Below are positions 1 through 6,001 of a stretch of 24,316 nucleotides of DNA, in pieces. Source of the stretch: Streptomyces viridochromogenes (GTDB lineage Bacteria > Actinomycetota > Actinomycetes > Streptomycetales > Streptomycetaceae); assembly GCF_001270495.1 (NCBI RefSeq), contig NZ_LGUR01000277.1, positions 1 through 24,316 of the forward strand, read 5' to 3'. The notes under the pieces were generated by a model. That model was not told where the DNA came from, searched no databases, and saw only the letters and a list, made by a program, of their open reading frames with translations. The position numbers and the translations under genes were made by a program. The stretch's first letter is position 1. The number at the start of each line of letters is the position of its first letter.

Positions 1-99
1 GCCCGTCCGGCGTTTGAGGACGAGGCCCGCAGGGCCGACAGCGGGGGTCTGGGGGCGCAGCCCCCAGGGATGGGACGGGTAGGGGCGGCGGGGGCGAGG
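1..99 (+). repeat. Dispersed intergenic repeat R1, copy A
   Basis: This stretch is nearly identical to 14831-14928, differing by about three substitutions and a 1-base indel. It begins gcccgtccggcgtttgagga and ends ggggcggcgggggcgagg. It sits directly upstream of the WYL regulator and may continue left of the window. An ATG inside it opens a reading frame that runs into the regulator gene, but this is a property of the repeat and not a real N-terminus. From memory, similar sequences are common between genes in Streptomyces genomes. Confidence 0.85.
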
Positions 100-111
100 C
101 AATATGAGGGC

Positions 112-1086
112 ATGCGTGCTGCCCGGCTGATCAAAATGGTGCTGCTCCTCCAGTCCCGGCCCTCCATGACCGCCGCCGAGTTGGCGCGCGAGCTGGAGGT
201 CTCCGAGCGGACGGTCACGCGGGATGCGCAGGCGTTGTCGGAGGCAGGGGTTCCGGTCTACGCCGACCGGGGGCGGGCCGGAGGGTACCGGCTCATCGGG
301 GGGTACCGGACCCGGCTGACGGGGCTCGCGCGGAGCGAGGCCGAGGCGTTGTTCCTGTCCGGGGTGCCGGGAGCGCTGCGGGAGATGGGGCTGGAGGACG
401 CCGCCTCCGCCGCCCGGCTGAAGGTGTCGGCGGCTCTGGTGCCGTCGGTACGCGACGCCTCCCGTTCCGCCGCCCAGCGGTTCCATCTGGACGCCCCGAA
501 CTGGTTCAAGGAGCCGAAGACCCCCGAGCTGCTGCCGGCCGTCGCGGACGCGGTGTGGGACGACCGGCGGATCGTTGCCCGGTACCGGCGCGGGGAGAGC
601 GAGGTCGAGCGGCAGCTGGAGCCGTACGGGCTCGTGCTGAAGGCGGGGGTCTGGTATCTGTGCGCCCGGGTCGCGGGCCGCGGCTCGTACCGGGTCTACC
701 GCCTCGAACACTTCACGGCGGTGGACCCCGGTGCCGAGCGGTTCGAGCGGGACGACGACTTCGATCTGCCGGGCTTCTGGGACGAGCGGGCCGAGCAGTT
801 CGCGCGGTCCCTGCTGCGAACCGAGGTCGTGGTGCGGGTGTCGCCGTACGGGGTGCGGCAGCTGCCACACACGGTCGATCCCCAGTCCGCCCGGGAGGCG
901 GTCCGGGCAGCGGACGCCCCGGACGGGGACGGCTGGGTGACGCTGACGCTCCCGGTGGAGTCCGAGGAGGTCGCCCACACCCAGCTCGCGGCGCTCGGCC
1001 CGGAGGTCGAGGTACTGGCACCGGTGGAGCTGCGGGAGCGTTTCGCACGGGACGCGATACGGCTGGCCGCGCTGTACGGGGTGTGA
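112..1086 (+). CDS. WYL-domain helix-turn-helix transcriptional regulator
   Basis: A 324-residue DNA-binding regulator of the YafY/PafBC-like WYL family. Residues 1-60 form a winged HTH of HTH_11 type, including the segment SMTAAELARELEVSERTVTR and the wing GGYRLIGGY. The WYL core lies at roughly 155-205, with LEPYGLVLKAGVWYLCAR followed by YRVYRLEHF. A WCX-like C-terminal extension ends in RFARDAIRLAALYGV. WYL domains are thought to sense ligands such as nucleic-acid fragments; the ligand here is unknown. An upstream ATG at 70 lies inside repeat R1, so the start at 112 (MRAARLIKMV) is preferred because it matches the usual N-terminus of the family. The gene appears monocistronic. No target can be deduced from its neighbours. 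Confidence 0.9.
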   Translation: MRAARLIKMVLLLQSRPSMTAAELARELEVSERTVTRDAQALSEAGVPVYADRGRAGGYRLIGGYRTRLTGLARSEAEALFLSGVPGALREMGLEDAASAARLKVSAALVPSVRDASRSAAQRFHLDAPNWFKEPKTPELLPAVADAVWDDRRIVARYRRGESEVERQLEPYGLVLKAGVWYLCARVAGRGSYRVYRLEHFTAVDPGAERFERDDDFDLPGFWDERAEQFARSLLRTEVVVRVSPYGVRQLPHTVDPQSAREAVRAADAPDGDGWVTLTLPVESEEVAHTQLAALGPEVEVLAPVELRERFARDAIRLAALYGV

Positions 1087-1110
1087 GTGGTACGGGGGTG
1101 AGTGGTACGG
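1083..1110 (+). repeat. Two-copy 15-bp tandem repeat across the WYL stop codon
   Basis: The 13-mer gtgagtggtacgg occurs at 1083-1095 and again at 1098-1110, a period of 15 bp. The first copy contains the TGA stop of the regulator gene. This looks like a recent slippage duplication. Confidence 0.7.
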
Positions 1111-1189
1111 CGGCAAAGGGCGCACGCGCATAACAATCCGCCCCACTCCACGTGCGTCCCACCCGCGCAGGGCCGATGCTTGACCCGTG

Positions 1190-1708
1190 ATGGACGAGAC
1201 GGAGTTCTGGGAGCTGGTGGACGGGGCCCGTGAGGCCGCCGAGGGCGACCCCGAGGAGCAGGCAGACCTGCTCGTGGACCGGCTGCTCCAGCAGGACCCC
1301 GACGCGGTGCTCGACTTCGCCCGTCACTTCGAGGCCCGCTACAACCGCGCGTACACCTGGGACCTGTGGGGCGCCGCGTGGGTTCTGCTGGACGGGGCCA
1401 GTGACGACGCGTTCGACTTCTTCCGGTGCTGGCTGATCGGCCAGGGCCGCGAGGTGTACGAGGGCGGTGTGCACGATCCCGACTCGCTCGCCGACCTGCT
1501 GGACGACTTCGACGAGGAGTTCGACGGCGACGCCGAGGAACTGGGCTACGCCGCGGACGAGGCCTATGAACAGCTCACCGGGACCGTGGCCCCCGACCTC
1601 GGCATCCCGCCCGCGCCCGCGGAACCGGAGGGCACCCCGGTCGACTTCGAGAACGAACGGGCGCTGGCGGAGCGGTATCCCAAGCTGTGGGAACGGTTCA
1701 AGGACTGA
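1190..1708 (+). CDS. DUF4240 domain-containing protein
   Basis: A 172-residue acidic, apparently soluble protein. It starts MDETEFWELVDGAR, the typical opening of DUF4240 proteins, and contains the aromatic-rich core YTWDLWGAAWVLLDGASDDA followed by FRCWLIGQGREVYE, also characteristic of that family. A GTG immediately precedes the ATG at 1190 in the same frame; ATG is preferred. The Asp/Glu-rich segment at about 100-120 and the tail NERALAERYPKLWERFKD are also family-like. Members are widespread in Streptomyces and the function is unknown. It lies about 100 bp after the WYL gene and converges with the small gene that follows, only 10 bp away. No signal peptide or membrane segment is visible. 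Confidence 0.85.
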   Translation: MDETEFWELVDGAREAAEGDPEEQADLLVDRLLQQDPDAVLDFARHFEARYNRAYTWDLWGAAWVLLDGASDDAFDFFRCWLIGQGREVYEGGVHDPDSLADLLDDFDEEFDGDAEELGYAADEAYEQLTGTVAPDLGIPPAPAEPEGTPVDFENERALAERYPKLWERFKD

Positions 1709-1710
1709 CC

Positions 1711-1729
1711 CCGCGGTCTCAGGCCGCGG
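1711..1729. terminator. Weak hairpin between convergent genes
   Basis: CCGCGG at 1711-1716 and again at 1724-1729 can form a 6-bp GC stem with a 7-nt loop. It lies just after the DUF4240 stop and inside the last codons of the opposing small gene. There is no T-tract, so a terminator role is only a guess. Confidence 0.3.
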
Positions 1730-1937
1730 CCCGCCTGCGGCTCAGGTCCGACGGGAGGTAGGCCTGCGCCGGCTCGGCCTTGACGGCGTGGTACATGGGC
1801 GCCTTGTTGGCCTGGTCGAGCGCGGACGCCGTGACGGCGGCCGGCCCCAGGACGACGGTCACGACCGCGCAGACGACGGTCCAGACACGCTTGCTGCTGT
1901 TGCTGTTCCCCCTGCTGTCGCTGTTGCGGCTGCTCAT
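1719..1937 (-). CDS. Small single-pass membrane or secreted protein
   Basis: A 72-residue product that I do not recognise as a named family. The ATG at 1937 has a good SD (GGAGGT, 7 nt upstream); an in-frame GTG at 1946 overlaps that SD and is unlikely to be used. The N-terminus is Ser/Asn/Arg-rich (MSSRNSDSRGN), followed by a hydrophobic segment at about residues 19-37 (VWTVVCAVVTVVLGPAAVTA). An Ala-rich region then leads to QAYLPSDLSRRRAAA. This layout fits a signal-anchor or a cleavable signal peptide ending near TASA. It is convergent with the DUF4240 gene and divergent from femX. Confidence 0.6.
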   Translation of the reverse strand: MSSRNSDSRGNSNSSKRVWTVVCAVVTVVLGPAAVTASALDQANKAPMYHAVKAEPAQAYLPSDLSRRRAAA

Positions 1938-2045
1938 GATCCCCACCTCCGGTCAGTGCGTGTGCATGACGACAGGAAGGACGATAGGGAGGCTGTCTCG
2001 GGGTGACCCTTGACTCGGCTACGAGAAACCTGTGAGACGTTCTCG

Positions 2046-2067
2046 CCTGGTGACCGACGTCACCGGG
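2046..2067. promoter_or_regulatory. Inverted repeat in the small-gene/femX divergent region
   Basis: GGTGAC at 2049-2054 and GTCACC at 2059-2064 flank a CGAC spacer, and pairing extends outward by two GC pairs past one G-T mismatch. It lies about 30 bp upstream of the proposed femX -35 box, which suits a regulator-binding palindrome. The binding protein is unknown. Confidence 0.35.
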
Positions 2068-2095
2068 CGGGTCGGGAACGTTCACACCCCGTCTC

Positions 2096-2126
2096 TTGAC
2101 CCGTTCCGTGATCCGCGGCTTAGGGT
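2096..2126 (+). promoter_or_regulatory. Candidate femX promoter
   Basis: TTGACC at 2096-2101 and TAGGGT at 2121-2126 resemble Streptomyces vegetative -35 and -10 boxes, with a 19-bp spacer that is slightly long. The predicted start of transcription near 2133 leaves room for the AGGAGC SD at 2141 and the ATG at 2156. Confidence 0.45.
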
Positions 2127-2155
2127 GGCCGCCCCCGACCAGGAGCACCCTGCCC

Positions 2156-3283
2156 ATGACCAGCCTGTTCGTGCGGGAGATACCGCGCGCGGAGCACCTC
2201 GCCCAGCTGCGGCGGTATCCCGACACGAGCCATCTCCAGATCCCCGAGTGGGGCGACGTGAAGCCCGACTGGCTGCCGGAGAGCGTGGGCTGGTTCGAGG
2301 ACGGGGAGCTGGTCGCGACGGCGCTCGTCCTGTACCGGCCGCTGCCCGGGACCAGACGCTTCCTGGCCTACCTGCCCGACGGTCCGGCGATCGACTGGCG
2401 TGCTCCGCGTCTGGAGCGGTGGCTGGATCCGCTCGTCGCCCACCTGAAGCGGATCGGGGCGTTCTCGGTCCGGATCGGCCCGCCCCTCGTCGTACGCCAC
2501 TGGGACGCGGCCACCGTGGCGGCGGGCATCGCCGACCCCGACGTAGGTCATCTGCGCGATCTGCCCCCGGACGGCATCGACGGATACGCACTCGACGCCG
2601 CGGAGCGGCTGCGGCGGCTCGGGTGGCGGCGGTGCGAGGAGGACGAGGTGAGCGGTTTCGGCCTCGGGCAGCCGCGCTACGGCTGTGAGATCCCGTTGGC
2701 GGGGCGCTCGGTGGACGAGCTGCGCGGCGCCCTCGCGCCGCACTGGGAGCAGTCCCTGCGCACCGCGGAGGCAGCCGGCGTCCGTGTCTCCTGGGGCTCG
2801 GCCGCCGACCTGCCCGAGTTCCACCGCCTGTACGCCGCGACCGCCGCCCACGACGGCTTCAAAGCCCGCCCGCTGGACTACTTCCGGCGCATGTGGGCGG
2901 CCCTGAACGCCGAGGACGACGACCGGCTGCGCCTCTACGTCGCCGAGTACGACGGCGAGGTGCTCTCCGCGGCACTCATGATCAGCGTCGGCTCCCGCGT
3001 CTGGCACTCGTATGCCGCGTCCGGCCGCCGGGGGCGCGAACTGCGGCCCAGCAGCGCGCTGTTGTGGCGGATGCTGGGTGACGCGCGAGCCGCGGGCGCC
3101 GGGACCTACGACCTGCGCTCCATCACCCCCAGCCTCACCGAGGACCGCCTGCGCGGCCGGCTCCTGTTCAAGACGGGTGCGGGTGGCCGGGCGGTGGAGC
3201 GCCTCGGTGAGTGGGAGCTGCCGGTGGGGAGCCAGGGGAAGGTGCTCCAGCGGGCGTTGGGGGTCTATCTCGGGCGGCGGTGA
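2156..3283 (+). CDS. femX: FemX/FemAB-family lipid II aminoacyltransferase
   Basis: A 375-residue cytoplasmic enzyme of the FemABX family. These use aminoacyl-tRNA to attach the first bridge residue to the Lys/DAP side chain of lipid II; in Streptomyces this is Gly on LL-DAP. Two acetyltransferase-like (GNAT-fold) subdomains are visible. The first holds HLQIPEWGDVKPDW and RFLAYLPDGPAIDW. The second holds EFHRLYAATAAHDGFKARPL, the segment LSAALMISVGSRVWHSYAAS, and YDLRSITPSLTEDRLRGRLLFK, all typical of the family. The ATG at 2156 has an AGGAGC SD. A longer in-frame start at 2096 overlaps the promoter and adds 20 unrelated residues. The gene appears monocistronic, and its 3' end abuts a truncated GNAT gene on the other strand. 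The femX symbol is assigned by family resemblance. Confidence 0.85.
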   Translation: MTSLFVREIPRAEHLAQLRRYPDTSHLQIPEWGDVKPDWLPESVGWFEDGELVATALVLYRPLPGTRRFLAYLPDGPAIDWRAPRLERWLDPLVAHLKRIGAFSVRIGPPLVVRHWDAATVAAGIADPDVGHLRDLPPDGIDGYALDAAERLRRLGWRRCEEDEVSGFGLGQPRYGCEIPLAGRSVDELRGALAPHWEQSLRTAEAAGVRVSWGSAADLPEFHRLYAATAAHDGFKARPLDYFRRMWAALNAEDDDRLRLYVAEYDGEVLSAALMISVGSRVWHSYAASGRRGRELRPSSALLWRMLGDARAAGAGTYDLRSITPSLTEDRLRGRLLFKTGAGGRAVERLGEWELPVGSQGKVLQRALGVYLGRR

Positions 3284-3491
3284 GGGCGTCGTACCAGGTG
3301 CGGATCCGCGCCTCGTCGGGCTCGCCGGCCTCATGGCTGCCGGTCAGCCGTGCTGCCTCCGTGTCCCGGAACATCGGCATCAGCGCGGGCACGTCATCGA
3401 CGGTGACCGCCCGGAGCAGTACCCGTTCCCCGCTCAGGGTGGGCTTGTCGAGGAAGTCCGGGCGCGGGGCGCTGCGCAGATGATCAGCCAT
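3281..3491 (-). pseudogene. Truncated GNAT N-acetyltransferase (N-terminal remnant)
   Basis: From the ATG at 3491 the minus strand encodes about 70 residues that look like the start of a RimJ/RimL-type GNAT. They comprise RPDFLDKPTLSGERVLLRAV, then VDDVPALMPMFRDTEAARLT, then DEARIRTWYDAL. At about 3281 the frame enters the antisense of the femX 3' end and becomes a meaningless Pro-rich tail until a stop at 3168. The acetyl-CoA-binding motif A (Q/R-x-x-G-x-G/A) is absent. A normal family member has about 180 residues, so roughly 110 C-terminal residues are missing. I infer a deletion whose endpoint is at the femX stop codon. The fragment has no clear SD and is unlikely to make an active enzyme. 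Confidence 0.75.
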
Positions 3492-3537
3492 GGCCGCATT
3501 GTGTCCGGCCACCGCGCACGGCGTCCTCCCCTTATCC

Positions 3538-3583
3538 GCTTGTCCGTCATGCGCTTGTCCGTCATGTGACCGTCCGTCATGCG
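3538..3583. repeat. Three-copy 15-bp tandem repeat
   Basis: The core gtccgtcat recurs at 3542, 3557 and 3572, an exact period of 15 bp. The first two units match over nearly their full length and the third is diverged. It lies between the GNAT remnant and the 3' end of the hydrolase gene. It has no spacer structure and is a simple slippage array. Confidence 0.75.
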
Positions 3584-3589
3584 ACGCGG

Positions 3590-4933
3590 TCACCTGTGGT
3601 CGCGCAGGAAGGCCGGGATCCCGTCGCGGGTCGGGTAGTCGGGCAGGGGGGCCGGCTCGTCCCGGAGGAACGCGCTGATGACGGCGGCGGCTCGGTCGTT
3701 GTTGTCGTCGAGGCCGTTCCAGAGGCGATGGCCCACTCCGGGCATGTACTGCGTGCGCTGGACGGCGGGGCCGTTGGCGAGGATGGAGGTCGCCCACTGA
3801 CGCGTCTGGGACGAGCACTCGGCGATCATCAGCATCGCGGGAGTCCGGGAGCGCCTCAGCTGCGGGGCGATGGACGGGGAGTCCCGCACCGTCCGCTGGA
3901 CGCGGAGGCTGGCGGCGGGGCTGAAGGAGAAGTTCGTGGCGCTGTCCTCGGTCGGGATGCGGTGGGCGTCACGCGCGCAGTAGGCGGACGCGGTGTCGCT
4001 GCCGAGGTCGGCGGCGGTGAACGCGTTGGCGCCCTCGGCCTGTCCGATCAGCCCGGTCTCGGGGCTGAGGAGGCCCAGCCGCATGAGGCCGAACGCCACG
4101 GCGTACCGGGGGACGTGCGTCGATCGCGGTCCGGTCATGGCGGGCGCGAGGTCGCGCGCGGATTCCCTGCCCCTGTGTCCGGTGATCCGCGCGGTGGGGC
4201 CGTCCATCGGGCCGGGCTCGGCGATGATCGCCCGGCGCATGCGGGCGGCGACGCCGGGGTCGGCCAGGGCCCGCGTCAGCGTCACCCCGCCTGCCGAGAA
4301 TCCGAGGATGTCGACCTTGCCCCTGTCCAGACGGTCGATGAAGGCGGCGAGGTCGCGGACCGACCTGGAGATCGTGTACTGGTCCATGGCCAGCAGGTCG
4401 CTTCGGCCCCCGCCGGCCTGCTCGTAGGCGTAGACGTCGTAGCCCTGCCGCGCCAGGAGCCGCAGGAAGCGATGGTCGAGCAGGGAGATGCCCCGGACCG
4501 GTCCGCCGTTGAGGTACACGAACGGGACGGGCTGCCTGGTGCTGTGCTTCGCGGGCGGGTAGTGGTACACCGCGACGCGGCTGCCGGTGGCCAGACTCCA
4601 GTGCTGCGTGGCCACGAAGGGCAGGGCGGGCGGGTGGCGCCGGGCCGTGGGCGCGGTCGGTATGCAGACCGACGCCGTCAACGCCGCCGCGACGACCACC
4701 GGCAGGAACGGCACGAGCCGTGCCGCCCCGGTACGACGCCGCCCCCGCCACAGCGCGGCGACGGTCCCGACGCCGACGGCCGTGAACCATGCGGCGGTTC
4801 CCGAGCTTGCCCCGTCCGTGAGGACGATCGACACGAGAAAGACGACGACCAGCGTCGTGACGGCGGCAAGGGCCAGGAGTAAGCGGCCGGTGAGGCGGGC
4901 CAGGCCGGCCAGGCGGATGGGGAACATGGGCAC
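3590..4933 (-). CDS. Membrane-anchored alpha/beta hydrolase (proline-iminopeptidase-like)
   Basis: A 447-residue protein with three predicted N-terminal membrane segments (about 17-38, 47-62 and 72-92), followed by an alpha/beta hydrolase domain that should face outside. The domain shows an oxyanion-hole segment LNGGPVRG (141-148), YEQAGGGRSD (170-179; compare DQRGxGxS of prolyl aminopeptidases), the nucleophile elbow GFSAGG with Ser213, and a probable catalytic His402 in GVGHRLW. The acid residue is not certain. The GTG at 4933 is preferred because TGGAGG lies 6 nt upstream; an in-frame ATG at 4927 is possible. The gene is divergent from a TetR regulator across a 92-bp region carrying a repeated operator-like array, so TetR probably controls it. 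The substrate is unknown. A peptide, ester or antibiotic-like molecule is conceivable. Confidence 0.8.
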   Translation of the reverse strand: MPMFPIRLAGLARLTGRLLLALAAVTTLVVVFLVSIVLTDGASSGTAAWFTAVGVGTVAALWRGRRRTGAARLVPFLPVVVAAALTASVCIPTAPTARRHPPALPFVATQHWSLATGSRVAVYHYPPAKHSTRQPVPFVYLNGGPVRGISLLDHRFLRLLARQGYDVYAYEQAGGGRSDLLAMDQYTISRSVRDLAAFIDRLDRGKVDILGFSAGGVTLTRALADPGVAARMRRAIIAEPGPMDGPTARITGHRGRESARDLAPAMTGPRSTHVPRYAVAFGLMRLGLLSPETGLIGQAEGANAFTAADLGSDTASAYCARDAHRIPTEDSATNFSFSPAASLRVQRTVRDSPSIAPQLRRSRTPAMLMIAECSSQTRQWATSILANGPAVQRTQYMPGVGHRLWNGLDDNNDRAAAVISAFLRDEPAPLPDYPTRDGIPAFLRDHR

Positions 4934-4947
4934 AGTGAGCCTCCAGC

Positions 4948-5008
4948 GCTTCGGAACCTGTTTCGGAACGTCGTTTCAGAACAGCGTTTCAAAACAACGT
5001 TAGCAAAG
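4948..5008. promoter_or_regulatory. 13-bp-period operator-like array between hydrolase and tetR
   Basis: GTTTCGGAAC (4960), GTTTCAGAAC (4973) and GTTTCAAAAC (4986) recur every 13 bp. A diverged unit GCTTCGGAAC lies 12 bp before the first, and a weak one (GTTAGCAAAG) follows at 4999. Each junction forms an AAC-N3-GTT palindrome, for example AACGTCGTT and AACAGCGTT, so two-fold symmetric sites are stacked along the DNA. The array fills the gap between the divergent genes and reaches the putative -10 of tetR. It is best read as the TetR operator. Confidence 0.7.
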
Positions 5009-5025
5009 ACGGTAGGCTTCTCGTC

Positions 5026-5649
5026 ATGGGTAGGCCGAGGACGAACGACGAGACCGTCAAAGAGCGGCTCGTGGAGTGCGCGACCGAGCTGCTCGCCACC
5101 GGTTCGCAGGAGTCGGTCACCGTCCGGGCCGTGGCCACGGCCGCCGGGGCGTCGACGGCGGCGGTGTACTCGCTGTTCGGCGGCAAGGACGGGCTGATCG
5201 GAGCGGTCCGCGACAAAGCCGTCACCAGCCTGTTCCGGGCCGTTACGGCGGCGCCGACCTCCGAGGATCCCCTCGCCGACATCTACGCGCTGGCCGCCGC
5301 GTACCGGCGATGGGGACGCGAGCACAGCCACCTGTACTCGGTGCTGTTCGGTGGGGTGCAGTCCTTCAAGCCGTCGGGAGCGGTCGGTACGAGTGACCCC
5401 GTACGCCCGCTCATCGCGGCGATCGACCGGGCCGTGACGGAGTCCGTCCTCGACGGCCCGGCGACATCGATCGCCGTCTCGCTCTGGGTGACCCTGCACG
5501 GTCTGGTGACCCTCGAACTCGCCGGGGCCTTCGACGCCGCCACGGCGGAGGACGCGTTCGGGTCGTCGATCCACGCCACGCTGCGCGGCTGGGCGACGCC
5601 GGCGGTGTTCCGCGGTCTCCGGCACGACGAACCCTCCGGGCGAGCGTGA
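5026..5649 (+). CDS. TetR/AcrR-family regulator with WHG-type C-terminal domain
   Basis: A 207-residue repressor. The N-terminal TetR HTH is at about residues 8-55, with VTVRAVATAAGASTAAVYSL followed by FGGKDGLIGAV. The C-terminal ligand and dimer domain contains HLYSVLFG and SLWVTLHGLVTLELAG, resembling the WHG-domain subgroup. The start is the ATG at 5026. GGTAGG 9 nt upstream could act as a weak SD, while TAGGCT at 5013-5018 sits where a -10 would give a leaderless transcript. The gene is divergent from the membrane hydrolase and separated by the repeated operator array. I infer that it represses both genes and responds to a small molecule that the hydrolase may process. Confidence 0.88.
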   Translation: MGRPRTNDETVKERLVECATELLATGSQESVTVRAVATAAGASTAAVYSLFGGKDGLIGAVRDKAVTSLFRAVTAAPTSEDPLADIYALAAAYRRWGREHSHLYSVLFGGVQSFKPSGAVGTSDPVRPLIAAIDRAVTESVLDGPATSIAVSLWVTLHGLVTLELAGAFDAATAEDAFGSSIHATLRGWATPAVFRGLRHDEPSGRA

Positions 5650-5677
5650 GGTCAACGCGTCTGCCGTCGGGCTTGTC

Positions 5678-5985
5678 TCACAGGTGGCCCCGCTTGTCGG
5701 GGGTGATCACCGAGCGGATGGTGTGGATCTGTCCGTCGAGCACCTCAAGGGCCAGGGTGTGGAGGACCTTGCCCTCCCGGTCGCGGAAGACCGCGCCGGC
5801 TCGACGTTGATCTCGTGCGGCTCGAACGTCACGTCCACCCGGGCCAGGAGCGGATAGCCGGAGGCGAGCTGCCGGGCACGTTCTCGGCGCCGGCGAACGT
5901 GGCGCGGGCTCCCGCCGTTCCTGGCGGTCCGCCTCGAACCGTGGCGAGCGAGGCGGACGCATGCCTGGTTGAAGCCCGCATGGAT
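5678..5985 (-). pseudogene. Decayed C-terminal remnant of a SigJ-like ECF sigma factor
   Basis: The minus strand encodes, in order but in two frames, pieces of the C-terminus of SigJ-like ECF sigma factors, which carry a SnoaL-like domain after sigma4. RFEADRQERRE begins near 5940. RQLASGYPLLARVDVTF and EPHEIN (5874-5803) are in a shifted frame. AVFRDREGKVLHTLALEV, then LDGQIHTIRSVI and TPDKRGHL, run to the stop at 5678 in the first frame again. At least two compensating frameshifts are needed; one looks like a single lost G near 5797 (expected GEPGAVF). The region between the EADR and RQLA pieces is shorter than in intact homologues. Sigma2 and nearly all of sigma4 are missing, and the remnant stops at the 3' end of the amidase gene. 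It is not functional. Confidence 0.72.
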
Positions 5986-6001
5986 CCGCGCGGCGGGCCC
6001 G

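Noticed and set aside
70..111. Upstream start for the WYL regulator
   Set aside because: The extension is encoded by dispersed repeat R1, and the same peptide would appear at the lipA-side copy; 112 fits the family better.
3538..3583. Short tandem repeat as a CRISPR array
   Set aside because: Units are 15 bp, adjacent, without unique spacers and without cas genes nearby.
3566..4882. 438-codon plus-strand frame over the hydrolase gene
   Set aside because: Composition-driven shadow rich in Gly, Arg and Asp; the minus-strand frame has the hydrolase motifs and the SD.
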